Below are positions 24,798 through 33,751 of a DNA stretch of 64,000 nt, piece by piece. This stretch comes from Neocallimastix lanati (nom. inval.) (lineage: Eukaryota > Neocallimastigomycota > Neocallimastigomycetes > Neocallimastigales > Neocallimastigaceae): assembly GCA_016946835.1 (NCBI GenBank), contig JACVTC010000067.1, positions 1-64,000 on the forward strand, in the 5' to 3' direction. The notes beneath the pieces were generated by a model. That model was not told the DNA's origin. It was given only the letters and a program-made list of their open reading frames with translations, and searched no databases. Each line of letters starts with the position of its first letter. The first letter of the stretch is position 1. The position numbers were made by a program, and so were the translations under genes.

Positions 24798-25271
24798 TGT
24801 AAGAAATTACTTATAAAATTAATTATAAATAATTTCTTAACTACAAATTAACATTAATTATTACTAATTAACATTAATTTGAGAAAATAAAATTAAATAT
24901 AATTAAATAAATATAAAATAATATAAATAAATAATTATACTTAACTTAAATATAAGATAGAGTTTATTATAGAAAGTTTATAATAAACAATAACACAAAA
25001 GGAATAAAAGACACAAATATTTATAAAATATGTTTTATTAAAAGGGTTTTGTTTTATTAATTAATTATTTTATTTGAATTATTATTTATTATAAAAATTC
25101 TAAAATAATAACTCTTGATTTCTCGAAGAGAACTCAAGAGAATCAAATATATATAAATTAATAATTAAATATTATTGGTTAAAATAAATACAATAATTTA
25201 ATGTATTAAATTAATGTATTAAATAAGAAAGATAGATAAATTTTTTAATAAATTTATCTAAGTTTCTTACA
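24798..25271 (-). repeat. Solo LTR-E, shortened
   Basis: It begins TGTAAGAAATTAC and ends AGTTTCTTACA, 474 bp, between CAAAT words (24793-24797, 25272-25276). It has only part of the family core (about 24955-25140). Confidence 0.75.
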
Positions 25272-25275
25272 CAAA

Positions 25276-26073
25276 TGTAATAATTTCTATAAATTATAGA
25301 AATTATTATTTATAATTAATATTAACTAAACTATTAAGATTAATTAAAAAATAAAATAAAAATTAAAATAAAAATAAGAATTTAATACTTATCTTTAAAA
25401 TTAGAGTTTATTATAAGAAAATATAATAGACCTTAAATGAAAAGAGAAATAAAATAAAATATGTTTTTATTAAAAGAACTTTATTAATTTATTTTATTAT
25501 TAAATATTTTATTATTATTTTTTTTTGACAAATTTTAAAATAACTATTTTATATTAATTGAAATATTAATGTCTTTTATTGTTATTATATTTTTCTTAAA
25601 ATAATAACTCTTGATTTTCTAAAGACGAAAATCAACAGCTATTTATATTTTTTACAAAAGTAAATGGATTTTTCTAATCTTAACAATGATTCTTTCCAGA
25701 AAAAGATTAGAAGAAAAAACTGGAAAGATTTTTGATCAATAATCTATACTTATTGATCATCGTGTTATTAAATAAAACCAATTATAATTAATCGGGAAAA
25801 CTTTAATAACCGATTTTAATAACTAAAAGAATTAAAAAGAAAAAAGGATAAAAAAGAGAAGGATAAAATAATGCAGAAATTTTATTGAATACATTTTTTC
25901 TATGAAATAATACAGAAGTTATATTAAATACATTTTTTCATATAACAATTAATACATTAATTGGTATAATTGATTTTAAATGAAATAAATTTTTAATGAA
26001 TAATAATTATGAAATAATTATTAATTAATAAGAAATAGAAATAAATTATAAAAATTTATATCAATTTCTTACA
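25276..26073 (-). repeat. 3' LTR of element E
   Basis: TGTAATAATTTC ... ATCAATTTCTTACA, 798 bp, with TGTAA/TTACA ends. It is the direct repeat of 30962-31756. Confidence 0.95.
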
Positions 26074-26083
26074 TTGCACCTCC

Positions 26084-29000
26084 TTATGATGCATCCACTA
26101 GTTCCGGATTTCTTTTTGTATAAGGCTCCAACTGGGAAACATGAAATACCGGATGTAAATGTAGATTTTCTGGAAAATCTAAACGGTAATTCATTCTCTC
26201 CCTCACTTCCAAAACTCTAAACGGCCCAAGATATTGTGAAGAAAGTTTTTTGGATGGCTCATTTGTAAAATAATATCTTTTTAGCCATACAAAATCATTT
26301 ACTTTGAATGAAGGTCCTGTAGCTTTCTTCGAATCTCCAAACTTCTTAAAATTTTCTTTAGCTTTTTGTAAGTGTCTCTTCAATGCTTCGAAATGTGAGG
26401 ACCAATCCCTGGTTAAAGCGGAAGCATTATTCTTTAGAAGAACAGGAGGCGACTCTATAGTACAGGAAGGATTAAAGCCATAATTAACAAAGAATGGTAA
26501 TTTACCTATGGACTTATGCAGGGAGTTGTTATAGGCCATTTCACATAAAGGAACATAATAACACCATTCATTTTGGGACGTTGAACAATAACATCGGAGA
26601 TACTGCTCAATTACTGAATTTGCACGCTCAATTTGTCCATTGGATTGTTGATGGTGAGCTGTGGCAAGTCTTGGATTAGCGTTAATAGCAGAGCACAACG
26701 AAGTCCAAAATTCTGATGAAAATTGAGAACCATGGTCCGAAACAATTATTTTAGGGAATCCATGGTAGCGAAAAACATTGAATAGAAGCATTTTGGCCGT
26801 CAGATCAGCGGAGGGAACATCAGAACAAGGAACAAGGTGAATCATTTTGGTCAGATGGTCAGCTACAACCATTAAACATGTACAATCTTGCGAGCTGGGA
26901 AGTGAAGTGATAAAGTCAACGCTAATTATTTCCCAAGGTCTACTGGGAACCAGTAAAGGTTGTATTTTACCATATGGCTTGTGTCTTCGGAGCTTATTTC
27001 TTCCACAAACATCGCATGAGGATATGTAATTCTTGATATCTTTTTTCATATTTGGCCACCAATAATTTCTTCTTAATTTTTCAAAAGTTTTATCTACTCC
27101 TTGGTGACCATTAGTTGGACCATCATGATATATTTTCAATACCTTGGCCTTGAGTGAAGAAGGGACAATTATTCGGTTCTGAAAATGCAGAACCCCTTCG
27201 ACGATGGTAAAAAGCGAACTTTTTACTTCATTTGACCTTGTTTTAATTTTATTGAGTGTATCCTTACAGTATGTGTCAGACTTCTGAGCTTCAATTAAGG
27301 CTTTTAAGTTGTCAGAAGGTGCACAACAAAATATCTCTTCATCTAACAGAGGATAACCTTCATTGGTCGAATCCTTGTTGACGTAATCGGGGCGTCTTGA
27401 CAAAGAGTCAGGTTTACCACTCTTAATACCGGAGCGAAATGAAATCCTATAAGTGAACTTTGAGAGAAAGAGACTCCGTCTAATTTGTCTTTGGTTTAAT
27501 TTTTGAGGTTGCTTAAAATATAACAGATTTCTGTGATCTGTGACTACTTGTACTGGAAATTTAGCACCTTCTAGGTGATGGCGCCAGGTTTCAAAAGCTA
27601 CGATTATTGCAAGTAATTCCTTGTCATAAATAGTATAATTGATTTCAGCAGAAGACAAGGACCTAGAGTAGAAAGCAACCGGATGGAGTTTATTGTCTTT
27701 GTTACTAATTTGAGATAAAACACAACCAACAGCGAAATTGCTAGCGTCAGTTTCTACAAAGAATTCTTTCTCTGGATCTGGATAAACTAGGATTTCTTCC
27801 GTCGTAAAAGCTTCTTTGAGTTTGTTGAAAGCATTGTCTGCCCTAACATCCCAAATGAAGGAAGAGTTCTTCTTCAAAAGCCGACGGAGAGGTTCAATGA
27901 TCTCGGCAAAATTATTTATAAACTTCCTATAGAAGTTACAAAGTCCTAGAAACCCTTGGAGTTCTTTAATATTTTTTGGGATAGGCCAGTCGATAACAGC
28001 TTTAACCTTATTCCTGTCCAATGAAAGACCATTTACAGACACCACAAACCCTAAAAAAATAGTTTCTTTAACGTGAAAATCACATTTTTCCAATTTCACG
28101 TAAAGACCATTTTTAATTAGAAGCGACAATATTTTACGAACATGCTGAATATGTTCGTCCAAACTTTTTGAATAAATTATTATATCATCCAAGTATACTT
28201 GAACAAATATGCCAATTGCATCAGATAAAACATCCTGGATGAATCTTTGAAACACCGAGGGGGCATTTCTTAGGCCAAAGGGCATTACTAGATATTCAAA
28301 TTGGCCTAAAGGTGTTCTAAAAGCAGTTAAATATTTATGACCTTCTTTAACGCGGACAAGGTTATACGCAGATCGAAGGTCCAAACGAGTGAATATTACT
28401 GCCCCCTTAAACGATTCAATCAAGTCAACCAATCTTGGGATAGGGTAGCTATTCCTAATAGTAATAGAATTTAATTTCCTATAATCAACGCAGAGTCGTA
28501 AGCTTCCATCTTGTTTTTTTACAAACAGGACAGGGGCACCAGCAGGTGATTTTGACTTCCTTATAAACCCCTTATCTAAATTTTCTTTTAAATAATTTTT
28601 AAGAGCTTCCATTTCGACAATCGTAAGAGAGTACACAGGTCCATAATATAATTGACCACCAGGGACTAGGTCAATTGATATATCATATTCACGATGTGGA
28701 GGCAATTTGTCTGCCTCTTTCTTTTCAAATACAATTTTCAAATCTTGATAGTATATGTTGATAATTTCATCTTTATCAGTTTCATTTACTAAAGCGGCGC
28801 AAATATCTATATCAAAAAGTTCGTCACCAGATATTGAGTATGTTTCTGTTTTATCTTTTGATACATTGTTGTTTTCGTTGTTTGACAAAATTGCGGCAGT
28901 AACATCTTTAGAGTGAAAAATGAATTTATTCCCTTTTGCTGAAGGGCAGTGATTTCCGCAGTGGTTCTCTAAAAAGTAAATCTTATTATTTTTGAAGTCT

Positions 29001-29317
29001 ACGTATGGCATATGAATACTCAACCAATCTCTTCCAAGGATGGCTGATATTCCCTGAAGTTGTAAGGTAGCTACGTAGAATTCATAGCTTTCCTTGTGGT
29101 CCATGAAGGCAAGGCCTAATTTCTTCGTTACTTGTCTTATATTCATACTTTTGTTGTTCGGTAACTGAATGTTCAATGGTGAAGACAAGGTAGATAATTG
29201 AATTCTGTTGGCGTTTACAAAGTCTCTACAGATGTAACTTCTTGCAAAACCAGAATCAATAAGGACGTTTATTTTCATTTTCTTTCCATTATTATTTAAT
29301 ATAAATGTAGTGGTCAT
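26084..29317 (-). CDS. Element E Pol (protease-RT-RNase H-integrase)
   Basis: The 1077-residue frame is intact. It has a retropepsin with VLIDSGFARSYI near residue 20 (catalytic D-S-G). RT has SKSPAGAPVLFVKKQDGSLR and the YLDD box near residue 374. RNase H follows (VETDASNFAVGCVLSQ, TDHRNLLYF, DSLSRRP). The integrase has a HHCC zinc finger (HDGPTNGHQG ... CDVCGRNK) and a D,D,E core ([39 protein letters not shown]). The C terminus keeps the GPF motif and HPVFHVSQLEPY but stops before any chromodomain. The reading frame continues upstream of this ATG without a stop for 32 codons to the TAG that ends gag. The ATG may therefore not be the true start, and a Gag-Pol fusion by readthrough is likely. 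Confidence 0.95.
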   Translation of the reverse strand: MTTTFILNNNGKKMKINVLIDSGFARSYICRDFVNANRIQLSTLSSPLNIQLPNNKSMNIRQVTKKLGLAFMDHKESYEFYVATLQLQGISAILGRDWLSIHMPYVDFKNNKIYFLENHCGNHCPSAKGNKFIFHSKDVTAAILSNNENNNVSKDKTETYSISGDELFDIDICAALVNETDKDEIINIYYQDLKIVFEKKEADKLPPHREYDISIDLVPGGQLYYGPVYSLTIVEMEALKNYLKENLDKGFIRKSKSPAGAPVLFVKKQDGSLRLCVDYRKLNSITIRNSYPIPRLVDLIESFKGAVIFTRLDLRSAYNLVRVKEGHKYLTAFRTPLGQFEYLVMPFGLRNAPSVFQRFIQDVLSDAIGIFVQVYLDDIIIYSKSLDEHIQHVRKILSLLIKNGLYVKLEKCDFHVKETIFLGFVVSVNGLSLDRNKVKAVIDWPIPKNIKELQGFLGLCNFYRKFINNFAEIIEPLRRLLKKNSSFIWDVRADNAFNKLKEAFTTEEILVYPDPEKEFFVETDASNFAVGCVLSQISNKDNKLHPVAFYSRSLSSAEINYTIYDKELLAIIVAFETWRHHLEGAKFPVQVVTDHRNLLYFKQPQKLNQRQIRRSLFLSKFTYRISFRSGIKSGKPDSLSRRPDYVNKDSTNEGYPLLDEEIFCCAPSDNLKALIEAQKSDTYCKDTLNKIKTRSNEVKSSLFTIVEGVLHFQNRIIVPSSLKAKVLKIYHDGPTNGHQGVDKTFEKLRRNYWWPNMKKDIKNYISSCDVCGRNKLRRHKPYGKIQPLLVPSRPWEIISVDFITSLPSSQDCTCLMVVADHLTKMIHLVPCSDVPSADLTAKMLLFNVFRYHGFPKIIVSDHGSQFSSEFWTSLCSAINANPRLATAHHQQSNGQIERANSVIEQYLRCYCSTSQNEWCYYVPLCEMAYNNSLHKSIGKLPFFVNYGFNPSCTIESPPVLLKNNASALTRDWSSHFEALKRHLQKAKENFKKFGDSKKATGPSFKVNDFVWLKRYYFTNEPSKKLSSQYLGPFRVLEVRERMNYRLDFPENLHLHPVFHVSQLEPYTKRNPELVDAS

Positions 29318-29413
29318 TGAATTTGAGGTGTTTGGTGTATAGTTAGCCGAAAGGATGCTTTCTTTGTTTTGATTTTTTCTGAATTTCTTGTGTACTTTGT
29401 TGTTCTTGAATTC

Positions 29414-29416
29414 CTA
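29414..29416 (-). promoter_or_regulatory. In-frame TAG between gag and pol (readthrough candidate)
   Basis: Gag (from 30079) and pol (to 26084) are in the same frame: 30079-29317 is a multiple of 3. I checked the 32 codons between the TAG and the pol ATG and found no stop. The local codons are CAT CCA AAA TAG GAA TTC. A single stop kept in a copy with near-identical LTRs suggests regulated readthrough, as in gammaretroviruses, although a recent null mutation is possible. Confidence 0.6.
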
Positions 29417-30079
29417 TTTTGGATGCTCATCTCTTTTTCTTTTTTGCGACTTGTTGGTTGACTTATTTGTTTTGGCTAGGTTGTTAATATAACATTTTTT
29501 ATCGATGCTGATGATTGAATTTGTTGCTTCAAAAAGGGTCTTTGGTCTTTCGATTTTATCGAACTCCAGACGAACCTCCTCAAGAAGGCCTCTCCGGATA
29601 AGGTCAATAAAAACATCGTCGTTCCAACCAATTCTTGACGCTAATCTTCTGAATTCAATAGTGAAGAAAGCTGCCTTTCCGAGGTGAAGCTGTTTAAGGT
29701 TCAAAAGTTCTTCAATTAAAACAAACCTTTGTTCCTTTGTATCTCCAAAATTTTCTAACAATAACCTCTTAAATTCCTCATAGGTGAGAGAATTAAGTGT
29801 TCCATCAGCCTTGAGAGATAATCCCCATTTTTTAGCTGGTCCATAAAGTTTGCTGATAACGAAAGCGTTTCTAAAGTCGTCACTTGGGAACGAATTGGCA
29901 TGTTCATCAAAGAACAATTCACACTGTTCCGTTAGTTCGTTTAGATTAAGCTTTGTGTTGTCTTCATTGCGGGCCAACACACCGTTAGGTGAAAAAAATG
30001 TTGGAATAAATTCGGTAATTGCAGAAATTAATTTTGACGCTTCAGCTTCCTTAGTAGCTTCCATACTGGTTGAATTCAT
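29414..30079 (-). CDS. Element E Gag
   Basis: The 221-residue protein has the retrotransposon Gag capsid domain pattern (LNLNELTEQCELFFDEH..., RNAFVISKLYGPAKKWG, FGDTKEQRFVLIEELLNLKQ, EFRRLASRIGW). It forms the particle that packages the RNA. It ends in a basic tail (KRKRDEHPK), which may bind nucleic acid; no CCHC knuckle is present. The start at 30079 follows a short-repeat leader. The stop is a TAG in frame with pol. Confidence 0.88.
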   Translation of the reverse strand: MNSTSMEATKEAEASKLISAITEFIPTFFSPNGVLARNEDNTKLNLNELTEQCELFFDEHANSFPSDDFRNAFVISKLYGPAKKWGLSLKADGTLNSLTYEEFKRLLLENFGDTKEQRFVLIEELLNLKQLHLGKAAFFTIEFRRLASRIGWNDDVFIDLIRRGLLEEVRLEFDKIERPKTLFEATNSIISIDKKCYINNLAKTNKSTNKSQKRKRDEHPK

Positions 30080-30109
30080 TAAAATACTAAATAGACTTTT
30101 TTAATATAA

Positions 30110-30207
30110 TAGAACTTTAATATATCTTTAATATATCTTTAATATATCTTTAAAATATTTTTAAAATATCTTTAAAATATCTTTAAAATATCTTTAAAAT
30201 ATCCTTT
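30110..30207. repeat. 11-bp minisatellite in element E leader
   Basis: Nine or so tandem copies of CTTTAATATAT / CTTTAAAATAT lie just upstream of gag. Confidence 0.8.
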
Positions 30208-30274
30208 AAAATATGTATATAATTGTTAAATATAAATTATTTATATTAATAATAGAAATTTATAACTTCGGAGT

Positions 30275-30460
30275 CTAGAAGAACACTTCCAATATTTTAA
30301 CAAAAATGAGCATTTCCGACCAATTTTCCAGAAGCCCCTGAGTTTGAGTGATAGTATGCGCTATACGACCAGCTTGCCTATTAATGGTGTCTTGTTGCCG
30401 CGCGCACCACGATTGCAATCTGTTTACCATTAAAACAGACCAGTTCAGAGCCTCCCGCAC
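30275..30460 (-). CDS. Small ORF in the GC-richer leader of element E
   Basis: The 61-codon frame (MREALNWSVLMVNRLQSW...) lies upstream of gag and, by coordinates, in the same frame as gag. The surrounding 30255-30540 block has much higher G+C than the flanks. The peptide looks helical with heptad-like leucines. It is not recognised. It could be a spliced gag leader exon, a small accessory ORF, or a chance frame in a structured packaging leader. Confidence 0.35.
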   Translation of the reverse strand: MREALNWSVLMVNRLQSWCARQQDTINRQAGRIAHTITQTQGLLENWSEMLIFVKILEVFF

Positions 30461-30540
30461 AGCTTGTCGTGAAGGGTAAACTTAATCCGGAAATCACTCA
30501 GTTACAAGACTCAGGCTACTCCTGCTTCTAAAGTTCGTAC

Positions 30541-30961
30541 TAATTCTCATTATATTGTTTATTTTTGGAAATAACTTCTAGAATCCTTTATTATAAATTA
30601 ATATTTTTAAATATAAAAAATTTAATTATTAGTATAATTTATAGTATATGATTTACGTATTTATTATTATTGTTATTGTTATAATTATTTTATTTAATAA
30701 TATAATTATATTATCTACTAGTATATACAATTTAATTTATATAATTATAATTTACTATTAAAATTTTTTTTTTTTTTTTTTTTTTTATTATATTATTTAT
30801 TTATCTGATTGGAAAAAATAATAATTTTTTTTTTTTTTTTTTTTTCTTTAATATTATTTATTTATTTATTTGATCGGATAAAATAATTTTTTTTTTTTTT
30901 TTTTTACTTTTGTACTACAATATCATAATACAATTAACTAATTACCTAGAAGAGTTATTAT
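30541..30961. other. Leader of element E next to the 5' LTR; poly-T tracts
   Basis: This is A/T sequence with three T-runs of about 19-24 nt (near 30765, 30825, 30890), each followed by a related ATTATTTATTTAT(C/T)TGAT(T/C)GGA(A/T)AAAAT segment, forming a tandem unit of about 60-65 bp. No primer site beginning TGG is seen adjacent to the LTR. Confidence 0.6.
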
Positions 30962-31756
30962 TGTAATAATTTCTATAAATTATAGAAATTATTATTTATA
31001 ATTAATATTAACTAAACTATTAAGATTAATTAAAAAATAAAATAAAAATTAAAATAAAAATAAGAATTTAATACTTATCTTTAAAATTAGAGTTTATTAT
31101 AAGAAAATATAATAGACCTTAAATGAAAAGAGAAATAAAATAAAATATGTTTTTATTAAAAGAACTTTATTAATTTATTTTATTATTAAATATTTTATTA
31201 TTTTTTTTTGACAAATTTTAAAATAACTATTTTATATTAATTGAAATATTAATGTCTTTTATTGTTATTATATTTTTCTTAAAATAATAACTCTTGATTT
31301 TCTAAAGACGAAAATCAACAGCTATTTATATTTTTTACAAAAGTAAATGGATTTTTCTAATCTTAACAATGATTCTTTCCAGAAAAAGATTAGAAGAAAA
31401 AACTGGAAAGATTTTTGATCAATAATCTATACTTATTGATCATCGTGTTATTAAATAAAACCAATTATAATTAATCGGGAAAACTTTAATAACCGATTTT
31501 AATAACTAAAAGAATTAAAAAGAAAAAAGGATAAAAAAGAGAAGGATAAAATAATGCAGAAATTTTATTGAATACATTTTTTCTATGAAATAATACAGAA
31601 GTTATATTAAATACATTTTTTCATATAACAATTAATACATTAATTGGTATAATTGTTTTTAAATGAAATAAATTTTTAATGAATAATAATTATGAAATAA
31701 TTATTAATTAATAAGAAATAGAAATAAATTATAAAAATTTATATCAATTTCTTACA
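30962..31756 (-). repeat. 5' LTR of element E
   Basis: 795 bp, TGTAA ... TTACA, the direct repeat of 25276-26073 and shorter by 3 bp in a TTA run. It should carry the promoter for gag-pol transcription toward lower coordinates. Confidence 0.95.
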
Positions 31757-31773
31757 CAAATTTATTTGATAAT

Positions 31774-31820
31774 AGCAGCGTAGCGCAGTGGAAGCGTATG
31801 ATCGAAATATACCGCTGCTA
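31774..31820 (+). tRNA. Initiator-tRNA-like sequence lacking the anticodon arm
   Basis: A perfect 7-bp acceptor stem (AGCAGCG / CGCTGCT, then discriminator A) encloses a D-arm (GCGC-AGTGGAA-GCGT) and an initiator-style T-loop ATCGAAA. The anticodon arm and variable loop are absent, so the unit is about 47 nt, not about 72. The A box TAGCGCAGTGG fits the consensus and the B box GATCGAAAT nearly does. A T6 run lies 14 nt downstream. It cannot decode Met. It may be a decayed tRNA-iMet gene or a Pol III-transcribed tRNA-like RNA. It lies 17 bp from the edge of element E. Confidence 0.7.
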
Positions 31821-31829
31821 GGAAATAAC

Positions 31830-31980
31830 TTTGTTTTTTGAATTATTATATAATTTGATACAATGAATAGTTGAAATTATGGAAATTATAAAAACAATTA
31901 AAATAAAATTTATTGTTTTTATAATTTCCATAATTTCAACTATTCATTGTATCAAATTATATAATAATTCAAAAAACAAA
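31830..31980. repeat. Perfect 69-bp inverted repeat (foldback)
   Basis: The left arm 31830-31898 and right arm 31912-31980 are exact reverse complements over 69 bases, with a 13-nt loop. No target duplication is evident. It may be a miniature foldback transposon, a hairpin RNA source, or a product of template switching. Confidence 0.95.
31834..31839 (+). terminator. T6 Pol III-type terminator
   Basis: Six T residues lie 14 nt past the tRNA-like 3' end, at the outer edge of the 69-bp foldback. T-runs are common here, so the value lies in the spacing. Confidence 0.4.
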
Positions 31981-33751
31981 TTAAAAATAAAATTATTTAA
32001 TTAAAAAAAAAGTCTTAAAAAACATGTTTATATAATAAAATATTAATTAAGTAATTATTTCAAAATATATAATAATTATTTATAGTTACATGTTTATTAT
32101 TTATTACTTAAATAATAAATACTTTTTTGATTATTTTCTATTTAACTATTTTTTTTTTTTATGTTTATTTTTTTTTTTTTTATTTTTATTCTTATTTTTT
32201 TTTGCCGCTAAATTAATAAAAAAAAAACGAAAATGTATATAATATAATTTAATATATTTTTAATTAATTTAATATAATTCTTGCCGTTAACCATTAAAAG
32301 AAGTTTAATTATTATTATTTTATTTTATTTTTTTTTTATAAAATTTTTAATAAATAATAAAATAATCAAGAATAAAGAGAAAAAAAATTATAAAAAATAA
32401 TATATATGAAAATAAATATAATATATATAAATAAATATAATATGGATTAATATAAATAATATTTATAAATAATAAAATTTTTTTTGTATTATTTTCTTTA
32501 TTTGTTTTTTGGACGGATGATATGAAAAGAAGAAAAAAAAATTATTTAAATTAAAAATAAATTAAATATAAATTAAATATAAATTAAATTAAAAATAGAA
32601 TAAAAAATGAAATTGAAACTTTTATTAATTTCTTAATAATAGTACGTATAATAACAACAAAATACCAGAAGATACAGTAAAAAATAACAAATATAGATAT
32701 ATAAATTTTATAAATTATAAATTTGATATAATAATAAATGTTATATTCTTATATCATCAATAATTAATCGAATAATAAATAAATAATAAATAAATATAAT
32801 ATAATTCATTTGCAATAATTATAATTAATTCTATTTATTATAATATAATAATAATATAAATATAATAATAATATAAATATAAAATAACATTAAGTATAAT
32901 ATAAATGTATAATGTAAATGTATAATAATGTAATGTATAGTAATAATAATAATAATAATAAATAAAGTTTTAGTACTTCAAATGAAAAACCATAAAAGGA
33001 AAAAAAGATTTTTTACATTGACCAAAAATTTATAAATTTGGTTTTTAATTTAAATAAATAAAATAATATGTGAATAAATAAATAAATAGTATGATTTATA
33101 AATAAATAAATAAATAGATAAATAAATAAATAGTATGATTAATAAAATAAATAAATAAATAATTTAATTATTTAATTATTAAAAAAAAAAAAAAAAAGAA
33201 ATAAAAGTGGTACAAAATTTATTTATATTAAATTTTTTTTTTCTTTTTTTAATATTTTATTTTATTATATTTTTTTCAATTAAAAGAAAAAACAGTACAA
33301 CTATCATAAATACAATAAAGAAAAAAAAAAAAAATTTTTGTTTTTAAAAATTAAATTAAATAAATTAAATATTTAATGTATATAAATAATTATCATTTTT
33401 CTTCATTTTAACAATTTTCCTTTATTTTCTTTTTTTTTTTTATTTTATTTTATATTTAAATTTAAATTTTGTAAAATAGTAATAAAAATAGGTTATAAAT
33501 AATTAAATAAATAAATAAAAAGAATTATTTGTATATACATTATTTATATTTGTATATTTTTATTATAATTTTTATTAATATATAATAACAATTTGTATAA
33601 TTCAACCAAATTACATTTTTATTATTACTATAATTTTTTTTTATAACATTATAAATTCTAATATTGAGATAAAAAGATATTTAGATAAATAAATAAATAA
33701 ATAAATAAATAACAGTTAAATAATATTTTAAAAAATTTTTAAATTTAAAAA
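31981..33751. other. AT-rich intergenic region upstream of the xylanase gene
   Basis: No coding signal is visible. The region has simple repeats (AAT)n at about 32939, AAATA/AATAAATA runs at about 33050-33160 and 33686-33711, and poly-T/poly-A runs. It should hold the xylanase promoter, but I see no specific element that I can name. Confidence 0.6.

Larger units (their letters stand above)
25276..31756 (-). mobile_element. Full-length Ty3/gypsy element E
   Basis: This is a complete, young element of 6481 bp transcribed on the minus strand: 5' LTR (30962-31756), leader, gag (30079-29414), pol (29317-26084), 3' LTR (26073-25276). The two LTRs are collinear and, read by eye, differ by one 3-bp indel and about one substitution. 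4-bp duplications CAAA flank it (25272-25275; 31757-31760). A polypurine tract (AAGGAGG on the minus strand, about 26077-26085) abuts the 3' LTR. No TGG-type primer site follows the 5' LTR. Insertion lies 17 bp upstream of a tRNA-like sequence, the preference known for Ty3. Confidence 0.93.
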
